Assembly (NCBI GenBank): GCA_029268225.1
Contig: JAJUGJ010000003.1
Span: forward strand, 124,001-188,000
Direction: 5' to 3'
Source of the DNA: Burkholderiales bacterium
GTDB taxonomy: Bacteria > Pseudomonadota > Gammaproteobacteria > Burkholderiales > Burkholderiaceae_C
DNA length: 64,000 bases
Positions 1 through 11,324 of the stretch are shown here, one piece after another. Below the pieces are notes generated by a model. That model searched no databases and was not told where the DNA came from. It saw only the letters and a program-made list of their open reading frames with translations. Made by a program: the position numbers and the translations under genes. Each line of letters opens with the position of its first letter. The stretch's first letter is position 1.

Positions 1-152
1 CTGTTGGGTACGAAGAACATCTGAGTGCTTTGCAACCTGTCAGTGGCGTCGTCAGTCTTCAGTCTGCGCATGACGCGATGAGAGATCTCAATGCGCTGGT
101 GAATGACATGGTTAAAAAGAAGCTGCAGGCGCTGGCGGATGCCGGCCACTGA
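1..152 (+). CDS. 3' end of an unidentified gene (partial)
   Basis: An open frame enters from the left edge and ends at the TGA at 150-152. The visible 49 residues end in a charged helical tail (DMVKKKLQALADAGH). I do not recognise a family from this fragment. The stop lies 13 bases before the ATG of the sulfotransferase gene on the same strand, so the two may be co-transcribed. Good codon usage and tight spacing are the only support. Confidence 0.55.
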   Translation, partial: VGYEEHLSALQPVSGVVSLQSAHDAMRDLNALVNDMVKKKLQALADAGH

Positions 153-165
153 CCTTGAGGTGTAT

Positions 166-999
166 ATGAAAAAAAGACAAGTGGTGTTGATCGGTGGGGC
201 GATGCGCAGCGGTACCACCGTTATTCATCGAGCCTTGTGCGCTGGCGAGAATACCAATCCGTATATTTCAGAGAGTTGGTATCTCCTGGATGTGATGCGC
301 ATTTATAAATGGAACCTGACAAGGTACGATGTCCGGAATGCAGATCAGTTCGGGTCCATTGAAAACTTCAAGGATGTTGTTTTTGACAACTTCCGCAAGT
401 ACGTGACGCTGGTTTCAGCCAAGTACAACGATCCTGAAGTGATTATGCTCAAGCATCCTGAGCTCACCCGTTTCTTCAATGACATATCGGATTACTTTGA
501 CGATTGGAAGTTCATCGTCATCGTGCGCGATCCTCGCGATGTGATCGCCTCCATCAAGAGGGTTCAGAAGCGCCATCAAGAAAGTGGCTTGCATACCCCC
601 CAAACAGAGTTGAGGTCTATATCAGACTTCTGTCTTGAATACTTGTCCTACTACAAAACGGTTGATTTCTCCAAACTGAAAGGCAAGCATATCTTCCTGA
701 AATACGAGGACTTCGTCATGAACGCAAGCGATCAGCTGACCAAGGTCGCCATGTTCACCGGGGCCAAGTACGACCCTGATAAAGCGCTCAAGTTTTCGGA
801 CGAGCACCAGAAGGCCGCCAATTTCGACAAAGAGAAAAGGCTAGAGGACAAATTTGCCGGCGCGTTTTGGTCGGACATGTACACGAAAGACATCTCCGAC
901 GCGAGCATCGGTAGTTACAAAGATGAGCTCACAGAGGGCGAGGTGGCCGAGATACAGCAGCGCATTGGCGACTTCGGTCGGGCGTTTGGATACTGGTGA
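166..999 (+). CDS. Sulfotransferase family protein (PAPS-dependent)
   Basis: A 277-residue protein of the P-loop sulfotransferase superfamily, which moves a sulfuryl group from PAPS to a hydroxyl or amine. The 5'-phosphosulfate loop is seen at residues 11-18 (GAMRSGTT) and the 3'-phosphate site around residues 120-129 (VRDPRDVIAS), in the usual order and spacing. No signal peptide or membrane segment is visible, so it should act in the cytoplasm. I chose the ATG at 166 because the protein begins directly with the beta strand leading into the P-loop; an upstream ATG at 103 would overlap the preceding gene by 50 bases. The acceptor cannot be told from sequence; a surface glycan is a reasonable guess given the region, but it is inference. 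Confidence 0.85.
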   Translation: MKKRQVVLIGGAMRSGTTVIHRALCAGENTNPYISESWYLLDVMRIYKWNLTRYDVRNADQFGSIENFKDVVFDNFRKYVTLVSAKYNDPEVIMLKHPELTRFFNDISDYFDDWKFIVIVRDPRDVIASIKRVQKRHQESGLHTPQTELRSISDFCLEYLSYYKTVDFSKLKGKHIFLKYEDFVMNASDQLTKVAMFTGAKYDPDKALKFSDEHQKAANFDKEKRLEDKFAGAFWSDMYTKDISDASIGSYKDELTEGEVAEIQQRIGDFGRAFGYW

Positions 1000-1025
1000 C
1001 CGGACCCGTCTTCCAATTTGGGTAT

Positions 1026-1059
1026 GAAAAAGGCCCAAGTGAGTGAGTCACTTGGGCCT
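1026..1059 (-). terminator. Rho-independent terminator of ssrA
   Basis: A perfect 12-bp inverted repeat (1031-1042 and 1048-1059, 5-nt loop) is followed on the minus strand by a run of five T. It lies 6 bases beyond the 3' CCA of the tmRNA. In the plus direction no T-run follows, so it should stop only minus-strand transcription. Confidence 0.85.
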
Positions 1060-1064
1060 GAATG

Positions 1065-1435
1065 TGGTGGAGCCGGGGGGAATTGAACCCCCGTCCGTAA
1101 GCCATCATCGAGCAGTTCTACATGTTTAGCTGTCTGATTTGAGTCTCGCCAACCTGATCGCGCAGCAGCACGCTACCAAGCCAGCCAGTCACTTGATCTC
1201 GACCCCAGCTGAGTGACCCAGCTGGAGCCCAGCCTATGTGAATGACCTCTCAGCTATCGTCTTGCGACTCAAGCCCAGCCCATAGGCCAACTGTTGAGAG
1301 GCTCACCGGTATTAAGCGGCGAGTGCGAACTTTTGATCGTTTGCAGTTAGTTTTTTTCCAGTGGATTTACGAGCTGACTGGTGCTCGACATGCCCTGTCC
1401 CGAATCCGCACCCACGTCGAAACCAGGTCGGCCCC
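1065..1435 (-). ncRNA. ssrA: Transfer-messenger RNA (tmRNA), standard one-piece form
   Basis: tmRNA rescues stalled ribosomes by acting first as alanyl-tRNA and then as a short mRNA. Read on the minus strand, the 5' end GGGGCCG pairs with CGGCTCC near the 3' end to form the acceptor stem, followed by an encoded ACCA. The T-arm (GTTCAATTC within a GGGGG/CCCCC stem) and the conserved GGTTTCGAC near the 5' end are clear. The tag frame at 1312-1344 reads ANDQKFALAA followed by TAA. Length is about 371 nt before any 5' trimming. A strong terminator follows directly. Confidence 0.95.
1312..1344 (-). other. tmRNA proteolysis-tag reading frame
   Basis: GCA AAC GAT CAA AAG TTC GCA CTC GCC GCT TAA on the minus strand gives the tag ANDQKFALAA. 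The resume codon is GCA, and the terminal ALAA is the signal recognised by ClpXP. The tag differs from ANDERFALAA, which I recall as common in Burkholderiales, only at ER versus QK. Confidence 0.9.
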
Positions 1436-1450
1436 AGGAAAAGTAGAGTC

Positions 1451-1456
1451 ATTGTA
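1451..1456 (-). promoter_or_regulatory. Possible -10 box of ssrA
   Basis: TACAAT on the minus strand lies 15 bases before the mature 5' end, which leaves room for a short leader removed by RNase P. The best -35 match upstream is poor (TCAACA at a 19-bp spacing), so only the -10 is proposed. Confidence 0.4.
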
Positions 1457-1516
1457 GGCTTGATCGCTCTCGCCGTGTTGACCTTGTTCTGTGATATCGG
1501 TCCGGTTGAAGGGATT

Positions 1517-2797
1517 TCAAGCCCCATCGGCTGCAGATTCTTCCACCAGGCCCCGGCACAGCGAGTTCAGGCGCTCCTCGTCGTCCTCCGACAGGTTCGG
1601 CCCGGCAGCCAGGCGGGCCACCCGCTCGATCAGTTGCAGGCGCGCGCGCAGCGCATCTTGCACCGCCTCGGCTTCGGCTGCCACCTCGTCGCCAATCGCG
1701 CCCGGGCTCCACAGACCACTCTCGTTCCAGCCTGCCCGCAGCTTGTGAAGCAGGTACAGCGTCAGGTCGGCTGCGCGTTGCAGTGCCGGGCTGGGCTCGG
1801 CCGGCAGCACGCCGTCCACATGGATCATCGTCTCCTGCAGTGCCACGTTCAACCGATCAAGCTCGGACAGCAACTCGGGCAAGGCGCGGCGGGGCTTCAT
1901 GGGCGGCACAGCACGCGCCGCCGCAGACAGCGGGCCTGCCAGATGCTCGTCGAACTCGCCAGGCACCACCCGCAGCGCCACGCTGGCATGGTGCAGGTTG
2001 GCGCCAGGCAGGCGCAGGGCCGCCAAGGCTTCTTCCGTGGCCGACAGCAGCTTGCCCAAAGGAGACATCTTGTCCCCCGTCAGTCGGTGCGGGTAGCCCG
2101 AGCCATCCAGCCGTTCGTGGTGCTCGGCCACGGCCCGCGCCACATCCTTGGGGTAATCCGTCAGCTGCGTCAGCAGCAGTTGCCCAATGTGCGGGTGCAC
2201 CACCAACTGGCGGTAGCTGTCCACATCCAGCGTGCTCAGCGCATCGGCCTCGCCATAGGCGGGCGAAATGTACATCTCGCCCACATCGTGCAGCAGCCCC
2301 GCCGTCATGGCCAGGGCCACCAGGCGGTCATCGGTGTTGCGCGCACGGATCAGGGCGCCGGCCACCGCCATGGCATCGATCGCATGCTGGAATGCGGCCG
2401 GACGAGCCGTTTCCACTGCACTCAACAGCAGCTGCACCACCGAATGCAGTCGCACCAGCCCGGCGCAACGCACCAGCGCCTCGGCATGGGGGCGCAGCAA
2501 GGGGGTCAAGGGCCCCTGGCCGTCGATCAGTTTTTGCACGGCCGCTTGCAGAGTGGCGTTGGTCACCCCATCTTCGGCCATCAGGCAGGTTTCCAGCGGC
2601 TGCTTGAGCGCGCGGTCCATCAGCTTGCGCTGCAGATCGCGCGACACCGGCTGGTCACGGGCCCACAGCTTCATCCCATTGATGTCGAAGATGTCGTTCG
2701 ACGCGATGATGGTGCGGGTTTCGCTGGCTTCCAGGATGGTGGCCAGGGCGTGGGGATTGGCGACCTTGAAGTCGGCGTCCGAGGTGACTGGGCTCAT
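1517..2797 (-). CDS. HD-GYP domain protein (probable cyclic-di-GMP phosphodiesterase)
   Basis: A 426-residue protein with a C-terminal-half HD-GYP domain. Visible motifs are the HD pair at residues 170-171 (LLHDVGE), HPHIG at 201-205 and HHERLDGSGYP at 226-236, all intact, so a metal-dependent phosphodiesterase acting on cyclic di-GMP is the expected role. The first ~130 residues show no receiver, PAS or membrane segment I can name and may be a divergent sensory region; the region after residue ~260 is also unassigned. The start is fixed by a strong GAGGAG ribosome site 6 bases before the ATG. It lies downstream of argJ but beyond argJ's terminator, so it probably has its own promoter. Confidence 0.85.
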   Translation of the reverse strand: MSPVTSDADFKVANPHALATILEASETRTIIASNDIFDINGMKLWARDQPVSRDLQRKLMDRALKQPLETCLMAEDGVTNATLQAAVQKLIDGQGPLTPLLRPHAEALVRCAGLVRLHSVVQLLLSAVETARPAAFQHAIDAMAVAGALIRARNTDDRLVALAMTAGLLHDVGEMYISPAYGEADALSTLDVDSYRQLVVHPHIGQLLLTQLTDYPKDVARAVAEHHERLDGSGYPHRLTGDKMSPLGKLLSATEEALAALRLPGANLHHASVALRVVPGEFDEHLAGPLSAAARAVPPMKPRRALPELLSELDRLNVALQETMIHVDGVLPAEPSPALQRAADLTLYLLHKLRAGWNESGLWSPGAIGDEVAAEAEAVQDALRARLQLIERVARLAAGPNLSEDDEERLNSLCRGLVEESAADGA

Positions 2798-2866
2798 GTC
2801 TGACTCCTCATGGGCATGCCCGGCTGTTCCGCGCGGGTGACGCCCAAACCTTAGCACGCCCGCACC

Positions 2867-2900
2867 CAAAAAAAACACCAGACCGTTGCGGGTCTGGTGT
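2867..2900 (-). terminator. Rho-independent terminator of argJ
   Basis: A perfect 10-bp stem (2875-2884 with 2891-2900, 6-nt loop) is followed on the minus strand by about eight T. It starts 37 bases after the argJ stop codon. Confidence 0.85.
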
Positions 2901-2936
2901 CGGGCAGCGACGGCCAGTGAGGCCGGTCAGGGGGGG

Positions 2937-4166
2937 TCAGCTGCGGTAGTCGGCGTTGATCGTCACATACTCGTGCGACAGGTCGCAGGTCCACACCGTG
3001 GCGGTGGCGTTGCCACGGGCCAGGCCCACACGGATGGTGATCTCGGCCTGCTTCATCACGCGCTGGCCATCGGCCTCCTGGTATTCGGGGCGGCGACCAC
3101 CCTTGGTGACCACGTGCACATCGTCCAGGTGCAATTCGATCAGGCTCTGGTCCAGGTCGTCGATGCCGGCGTAGCCGACGGCGGCCAGGATGCGACCCAG
3201 GTTGGGGTCGGAGGCGAAGAACGCGGTCTTGACCAGCGGCGAATGGGCGATGGCGTAGGCCGCCTTCTGGCACTCGGCTTCGTCGCGGCCGCCTTCCACC
3301 GTGATGGTGATGAACTTGGTGGCACCTTCGCCGTCGCGCACGATGGCCTGGGCCAGCTTTTGGGACACCTCGATCAAGGCGGCACGCAGGGCTTGACCGT
3401 CGGTGCTGTTCAGGTCGGTGATCTCGGCGTGCGCAGCCTTGCGCGAGGCCATCAGCACGAACGAGTCGTTGGTGGACGTGTCACCGTCGATGGTGATGCG
3501 GTTGAACGAGGCGTTCGCGGCCTCGGTCACCAGCGCCTTCAGCAGGCCGGGGGCCACGTTGGCATCGGTGGCCAGGTAGCCCAGCATGGTCGCCATGTTC
3601 GGCTTGATCATGCCGGCGCCCTTGCTGATGCCGGTGATGGTCACGGTCTGGCCGCCCAGGGTGATCTGCTTGGAGTAGCCCTTGGGGATGGTGTCCGTGG
3701 TCATGATGCCTTCGGCGGCCACGGCCCAGTTGTCTTCCTTCAGGTCGGCGATGGCACCTGGCAGACCGGCTTCGATGCGCTCCACCGGCAGGCTCTCCAT
3801 GATCACGCCGGTTGAGAACGGCAGGATCTGCTCAGGCGACAGATGCAGCAGGCGCGCCAGAGCGATGGTGGTGGCGCGGGCGCGCACCAGGCCGTCTTCG
3901 CCGGTGCCGGCGTTGGCGTTGCCGGTGTTGATCAGCAACGCGCGGATTTCGTTGCCGGCGGCCAGGCGCTCCTGGCACAGCTGCACGGGCGCGGCGCAAA
4001 AGCGGTTTTTGGTGAACACGCCGGCCACGGCCGCACCTTCGTCCAGGGTGATGACGGTCAGGTCGCGGCGGTTGGCCTTGCGCACGCCGGCCATGGTGAT
4101 GCCGAGCTTCACGCCAGGCACGGGATGCAGATCAGAGGGAAGGGGGGCGGTCAGGTTGACGGGCAT
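2937..4166 (-). CDS. argJ: Bifunctional ornithine acetyltransferase / N-acetylglutamate synthase
   Basis: ArgJ recycles acetyl groups from N-acetylornithine to glutamate in arginine synthesis. The 409-residue protein contains the self-cleavage site NMATML with the nucleophile Thr193, preceded by [10 protein letters not shown], and the conserved NTGNANAGTG near residue 80. A ribosome site AGGAG lies 6 bases before the ATG at 4166; a longer frame exists upstream but has no such support. It is the last gene of a minus-strand group (binding protein, histidine kinase, response regulator, argJ), 51 bases after the regulator, and ends at a clear terminator. Confidence 0.95.
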   Translation of the reverse strand: MPVNLTAPLPSDLHPVPGVKLGITMAGVRKANRRDLTVITLDEGAAVAGVFTKNRFCAAPVQLCQERLAAGNEIRALLINTGNANAGTGEDGLVRARATTIALARLLHLSPEQILPFSTGVIMESLPVERIEAGLPGAIADLKEDNWAVAAEGIMTTDTIPKGYSKQITLGGQTVTITGISKGAGMIKPNMATMLGYLATDANVAPGLLKALVTEAANASFNRITIDGDTSTNDSFVLMASRKAAHAEITDLNSTDGQALRAALIEVSQKLAQAIVRDGEGATKFITITVEGGRDEAECQKAAYAIAHSPLVKTAFFASDPNLGRILAAVGYAGIDDLDQSLIELHLDDVHVVTKGGRRPEYQEADGQRVMKQAEITIRVGLARGNATATVWTCDLSHEYVTINADYRS

Positions 4167-4217
4167 AGGGGGCTCCTGCGAAGGCCCCTGATTGTGCCGC
4201 ACTCACATGTCGCTTGT

Positions 4218-5030
4218 TCACATCGCTTTGAAGCGATGGGCGTACAGGCGGCTCACCTCCAGCACCTCGGGCCGCTGGCGCAGGTGCAGGCGTGTGCGGT
4301 GCTCCTGGCGGCTGATGCGTTCCACGGCCCTCACGTTCACCACATGGCTGCGGTGAACCTGCCAGAACAGGCTGGGGTCCAGCCGATGCACCAGCTCGCG
4401 CAGCGGGGTGCGGATCAGCCAGTCAGGCGCGTGGGCGTCCTGCGTGGCGGTGACCACCCGCACGTACTTGTCCGAGGCCTCCAGATAGACGACCTCTTCC
4501 ACCGGAATCAGGTAGATGGACGAGCCTGCGGCCGCTTGCAGCACCCGCAGTGGCGCCTCGACCTCTGCCAAGCCGGGAGCCCGCCGCAGGTCCATCAGGT
4601 GGGCGGGCAGGGCATCCTCGTGCACGGGCGCAAGGGGCTCACGGCGGGCCAGCTGCTGTTGCAGCCGCATGCAGGTCAGCGCCAGGCGTTCGGGGCGAAC
4701 GGGCTTGAGCACGTAGTCGATCGCCGCCCGCTCGAAGGCGCGCACGGCGTGGTGGTCATAAGCCGTGATGAACACCACAAGGGGCAGGGGCCGATCGTGG
4801 GGCCAGGCTTCCACCACGTGCTCGGCGGCGTCCAGGCCATTGAGCCGTGGCATGTGGATGTCCAGAAACAGGATGTCAGGCCGATGTCGTGATGCCAGGT
4901 CAAGCACCTGCTGGCCGTCTCCCACCACATGCGTCACCTGCAGCTCGGGCCACAGCTGTGCCAGCTGACGGCGCAAGGCTTCGGCCAGCACCGGCTCGTC
5001 TTCGGCAATCAAGGCGCAGGGGGAGGTCAT
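4218..5030 (-). CDS. LytTR-family response regulator
   Basis: A 270-residue two-domain regulator. The N-terminal receiver has the acidic pair at residues 10-12 (EDE), the phospho-acceptor Asp57 in FLDIHM, and KP near residue 107 (DYVLKPVRP). The C-terminal LytTR DNA-binding domain runs from about residue 170 and includes YLEASDKYVRV and FWQVHRSHVVNV, typical of AlgR/LytR-type regulators that bind paired direct repeats. Its start lies one base after the stop of the histidine kinase gene, so the two form a pair. Target genes cannot be read from the window. Confidence 0.92.
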   Translation of the reverse strand: MTSPCALIAEDEPVLAEALRRQLAQLWPELQVTHVVGDGQQVLDLASRHRPDILFLDIHMPRLNGLDAAEHVVEAWPHDRPLPLVVFITAYDHHAVRAFERAAIDYVLKPVRPERLALTCMRLQQQLARREPLAPVHEDALPAHLMDLRRAPGLAEVEAPLRVLQAAAGSSIYLIPVEEVVYLEASDKYVRVVTATQDAHAPDWLIRTPLRELVHRLDPSLFWQVHRSHVVNVRAVERISRQEHRTRLHLRQRPEVLEVSRLYAHRFKAM

Positions 5031-5031
5031 G

Positions 5032-6210
5032 TCAGCTGTGGGCGGGCGCCCAGGTGGGTGGTCGCAGCGGCAGCCTCAAGGTGGCCGTGGTGCCGCAGGC
5101 GGCTTGGTGAGGGGCGAATGCAGGAGGTGTGCTGTCCAAGTGCAGTGCGCCCGCATCGCCATAGGAGGCCAGCAGGCGCTCGCGGATGCATTTCAAGCCA
5201 AAACCTTGCCCTGGCTGGGCGAGAGGCGCATCCAGCGCGGAGCAGCCCTGCCCGGAATCTTGCACCTGGATGGTCAGCATCTCGCCCTCACGATACACAC
5301 GAATGTGCAGCGTGCCACCTTCAGGCAAAGGGTCCAAACCATGTTTGATGGCGTTCTCTATCAGGGGCTGTACCAGCATCGGGGGCAGGGGCACCTCGTG
5401 CAACTCGGGGGCAATGTCCATCTGCACCTGAAGCCGGCGCCCCATGCGCACCTGCATCAAGGCCAGATAGTCCTGGGCGTGTGTCATCTCCTCGCGCAGT
5501 GTGACCGAGCCAGCACGGCTCGCGCTCAGTGTGGCACGCAGGTAATCGATCAGGTGCGCCAGCATGTCTTGCGCGGCGGCGGGTTGGGTGTCGATCAAGG
5601 CATGCAGGTTGGCCAGCGTATTGAACAGCATGTGCGGCTCCAGTTGAGCCTGCAAACGTTGCAACTGGGCCTGGGCGTGCAAACGCTGGCTCTGCTCGGC
5701 GCGCTGCCGCAGCATCTGGGCCCGCACCCGAAACAGGTCCACCACGAAGATCACCAGCATCGAAAAGCCATGAAAGATCATCGCGATGAGCAGTGTGGCC
5801 GGTGCGGTCGGGTCTGCCGGCATGCCGGGTGTGCCCCGCATGTAGAGCGTCCACAGCCCATGGGACAAGGGGGCGCTGATCAGGAACACGACCAGGGCCA
5901 GGGTCAGCATCAGCGGGCGCGGGAGCAGGGCGTACATGCCCTCTTGCGCATGGCGCTGCCGGGCTGCGTCACTCTGACGCCAGCAACGGCTGGCCAGTCC
6001 GCACCACAGCGGGGCGGCCACCGCCAGGGTCGTCAACGCGCCAATCACGTTGGCAACCAAGTAATGCACGAACGACAGCGGCGGCGCGCTGTGCGCCGGG
6101 TTGGCCATCTCCAGCGCCTTGAAAAAGGTGGCGAAGGCCAGGGCCCAGAAGGGCTGCAGGCTCAACAAACGGCGCACATGCGGCCACAGCAGTACCTGCG
6201 GTGGCGTCAC
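5032..6210 (-). CDS. LytS/YehU-type sensor histidine kinase (AlgZ-like)
   Basis: About 392 residues. The N-terminal half has about four membrane segments; the second half has the His_kinase motif LEPHMLFNTLANL with the phospho-acceptor His, followed by an HATPase region (N-box LIENAIKHGL, G-box DSGQG and GFGLKCIRERL). It should autophosphorylate and pass the phosphate to the LytTR regulator directly downstream. I chose the GTG at 6210, which overlaps the stop of the upstream gene (GTGA) and has GGAG 8 bases before it; another in-frame GTG at 6237 has a weaker site. The overlap suggests translational coupling with the binding-protein gene. Confidence 0.88.
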   Translation of the reverse strand: MTPPQVLLWPHVRRLLSLQPFWALAFATFFKALEMANPAHSAPPLSFVHYLVANVIGALTTLAVAAPLWCGLASRCWRQSDAARQRHAQEGMYALLPRPLMLTLALVVFLISAPLSHGLWTLYMRGTPGMPADPTAPATLLIAMIFHGFSMLVIFVVDLFRVRAQMLRQRAEQSQRLHAQAQLQRLQAQLEPHMLFNTLANLHALIDTQPAAAQDMLAHLIDYLRATLSASRAGSVTLREEMTHAQDYLALMQVRMGRRLQVQMDIAPELHEVPLPPMLVQPLIENAIKHGLDPLPEGGTLHIRVYREGEMLTIQVQDSGQGCSALDAPLAQPGQGFGLKCIRERLLASYGDAGALHLDSTPPAFAPHQAACGTTATLRLPLRPPTWAPAHS

Positions 6211-7268
6211 CAATCGATCTCCGCACGCGTGGCGCACTCGGGGGCCTGCGCATGCACGCTGCAGCGCACGCGCTTCATGAAGCGCAACCCTTGCTTGTCA
6301 TAAAAGCCCCGTTTCCCCAGTTCCACGCGCAGATTGTGCTGCGCGGTCACGAAGGCCACCGCCTCCTCCGGCTTCAAATCCACCCATATCTGGGGTGGGA
6401 TGTCGGCTTCGGCCTTGCGCACTGCGGTCAGCACGGCATCGTGCTGGCTCAGCCAGTAAGTGCGCGACGCTGCCCCAAGCCCTTCGGGAAAATGCGACCG
6501 CTGGATGACCAGTTGCAAGGTGGTGAAGCCCAGGGGCAGCCGCGAGATGCCGCCCTGGGTGCCCACACCCTTGTTGATCTCCATGGGCAGATAGGCCACG
6601 GCGGGCGAGAAGATCACGTCCAGCCCGCCGTTGTTGAACTTGGTGACGAAGTTGCGCAGGTCGGCTGACACGGGCTGGGCGCCGATCATGTTGATCAGGT
6701 GGGCCTGCACCTTGTCATGGTCAAAGGCCGGCATGCGGGCGCCCGCAAAGCCACGTGCAAACAGGGTCCGGTCGCGCCCCATGGTGTAAAGCGCTCCGGT
6801 GCTGATGACGCCGGCGATCTCGAAACCGTCCTGCACATTGAGCTTCGCTGCCCCGGGCGATGCCAGCGCCTGCACCGCCTTGTGGACCACGGCATAACTG
6901 GCGTTCAGGTCCACCCGCCCATCCTTGATGATCGTGGCGGCTCCCCCATGGTCCATGGCCGCGGTGACCGCGTTGTAAGGCTTGGTCCGCAAGGACGTGG
7001 CCAGCAAGCCCTGGCATTGCCCGACGCGGAAATCGTCGGCCGCGATGCGCTCGTCAGAATAGGCCCGGACGGCGATGTCGGCCCCATGCTTTTGCATCGC
7101 CAGGGCATACGTCTTGGCACCATCGAACACCTGGCCCGCAGCGCCCAGAGGGTCCCACACGCAAATGGTGGGCGCAGCCTGTGCGCCCGCGCCACACAGG
7201 CTCCACATCGCCACCAGCGGGGCGAGCCATCCGGCTCCGGTCAAGCGGCGCAGCAAAGACAAAGGCAT
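6207..7268 (-). CDS. Putative periplasmic solute-binding protein
   Basis: A 353-residue protein with a clear signal peptide: basic start (MPLSLLRRL), hydrophobic core, and likely cleavage after AGAQA at about residue 30. The mature part resembles the putative solute-binding proteins grouped with TRAP/TAXI-like receptors (I believe the DUF6091 group), but I cannot confirm the family. There is no transporter gene beside it. Instead its stop overlaps the start of a LytS-type histidine kinase, which suggests it works as an accessory sensor for that two-component system rather than in transport; this is inference. Four cysteines occur in the mature chain. Confidence 0.7.
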   Translation of the reverse strand: MPLSLLRRLTGAGWLAPLVAMWSLCGAGAQAAPTICVWDPLGAAGQVFDGAKTYALAMQKHGADIAVRAYSDERIAADDFRVGQCQGLLATSLRTKPYNAVTAAMDHGGAATIIKDGRVDLNASYAVVHKAVQALASPGAAKLNVQDGFEIAGVISTGALYTMGRDRTLFARGFAGARMPAFDHDKVQAHLINMIGAQPVSADLRNFVTKFNNGGLDVIFSPAVAYLPMEINKGVGTQGGISRLPLGFTTLQLVIQRSHFPEGLGAASRTYWLSQHDAVLTAVRKAEADIPPQIWVDLKPEEAVAFVTAQHNLRVELGKRGFYDKQGLRFMKRVRCSVHAQAPECATRAEIDW

Positions 7269-7388
7269 GGCGTATCTCGGTGAGAGGTGAGGGAAAAGAG
7301 GCAATCTAGCGAACTTCCCATCCGCTTCACAGAGGGTTGCGACCAAGTGTCGTGAGCGGTCGTGAACCGTCTTGGGCCTGGCGTGGGC

Positions 7389-7422
7389 GAAAAAAAAGAG
7401 AACCCGAACGGGTTCTCTTTTT
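7389..7422 (-). terminator. Rho-independent terminator of secA
   Basis: A 9-bp stem (7397-7405 with 7410-7418, loop GAAC) is followed by eight T on the minus strand. It lies 20 bases after the secA stop codon. T residues on both sides could make it work in both directions. Confidence 0.85.
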
Positions 7423-7441
7423 GGGCGGCGGTTGGGCGCGA

Positions 7442-10186
<2,745 letters not shown>

Positions 10187-10328
10187 GGAGCAATCAATCC
10201 AATCGGTCGGTTTGCCAGCCACTGGGCTGGCGCTTGGTTTCTGGAGACACTCTCCCCAGCCCACCAAAGCAAAAAAGTGTAGCACCCAAGGGTGATCAGG
10301 CTGTTGCCACTTGGGGAAGCTGGGGAAA

Positions 10329-11324
10329 CTACACCCCCCTCTTTCGGTGCAAGGCCCAATAACAGGCGATCAGGGCCGTGCAGGCGCCCAAAGGTTGGTA
10401 AATCCGGCCCTCTTTGAGATGAGCCAGCGGCACCATGACCAACATATAGGCAAGCATCGTCAATACAAGTGCGGTGGCGGCTTTCTCTTGGCGCCTCCAG
10501 AGCCATCCGCAGGCAAGGGCGTAAAAGGCGGTCAGCCCGCCGAACAAGGCAAAGGCGCCTTGGTGCAGACCCGTTTGCCGCATCCTGTTCCAGTCCGACA
10601 GGTTGATCTGCAGCGTCAAGTGATTGCCCCACACGGCGTGTGTGGCATCCAGGCCCACCCCCGGCAGTGAAGAGTGCTCGAACAGGCTGTGGCGTGTCAG
10701 CTGGATCAGCCCCGTGCCCAGCGCCATCAGACCCAGGGCCAGCACCGTCTGACGCCACCGGTTTGGGGAGTCCACCATCCAAGCTCTGATCAGCATGAAC
10801 ATGGGGATGAACAGCGCCGACTCTCTGGAGAACAGCGCCACCGCATAGAGCGCGACAAAGGGCCAAACCGTGCCCACTGGGACTGTCAAGGCCAGGTAAG
10901 CCAGCATCAGCAAGGTGTGCATTTCCAGAAAATCCCATGGATAGGTCCAGAAATGACTGCCTTGCATCCACACGAAGAAGGGAAGCAGCAGCACCCAACC
11001 CGCTTGCCACGCACCGCGCGATGTGGCGGGCATCCACCGGGCGCACATTCGGTAGAGCGCGAGGTTACCCGTCAAGAACATGATGGCGGCGAACACCCTG
11101 AAGGGCTCACGGCTGAACAGCCCGAGAAACTCCAACAGCGCAGGGCCCAGCAGACGATTTTGGTAAGCGCGCCAATGAGGGGTGCCCTCCAGCACCCCTT
11201 GGGAGGCGGTCATCAGCGTTGCCATGTGGGCCTTGTGGGTCGCCCACCACCCCCGCCACTCCAGGTAACTGATGCCCAGTATCCAGAGCGCCAGCAAGAT
11301 CCGGCGAGTCATCGCCGTGTTCAC
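10329..11324 (-). CDS. Multi-pass membrane protein, unknown function
   Basis: A 331-residue, very hydrophobic protein with roughly eight to nine membrane segments and no motif I recognise. A conserved-looking [15 protein letters not shown] near residue 55 and [10 protein letters not shown] near residue 165 are reminiscent of membrane proteins of polysaccharide or glycolipid metabolism, but this is weak. Its GTG start overlaps the stop of the zinc-type permease gene (ATGTGA); an ATG 12 bases further in is also possible. It is the last gene of the metal-uptake operon by position, though a link with metal transport is only inferred. Confidence 0.7.
   Translation of the reverse strand: MNTAMTRRILLALWILGISYLEWRGWWATHKAHMATLMTASQGVLEGTPHWRAYQNRLLGPALLEFLGLFSREPFRVFAAIMFLTGNLALYRMCARWMPATSRGAWQAGWVLLLPFFVWMQGSHFWTYPWDFLEMHTLLMLAYLALTVPVGTVWPFVALYAVALFSRESALFIPMFMLIRAWMVDSPNRWRQTVLALGLMALGTGLIQLTRHSLFEHSSLPGVGLDATHAVWGNHLTLQINLSDWNRMRQTGLHQGAFALFGGLTAFYALACGWLWRRQEKAATALVLTMLAYMLVMVPLAHLKEGRIYQPLGACTALIACYWALHRKRGV

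Noticed and set aside
1065-1100. tRNA-like 3' end with CCA
   Set aside because: It is the acceptor/T-arm part of tmRNA, not a separate tRNA, since no anticodon arm fits.
2209-2217. Second ops-like sequence GGCGGTAGC
   Set aside because: Only 9 bases match, it lacks the GTG, and it lies antisense inside the HD-GYP coding region.
1361-2803. 480-codon plus-strand frame over the tmRNA and HD-GYP region
   Set aside because: It crosses the ssrA gene and lies antisense to the HD-GYP gene; composition is His/Arg/Gln-rich shadow.
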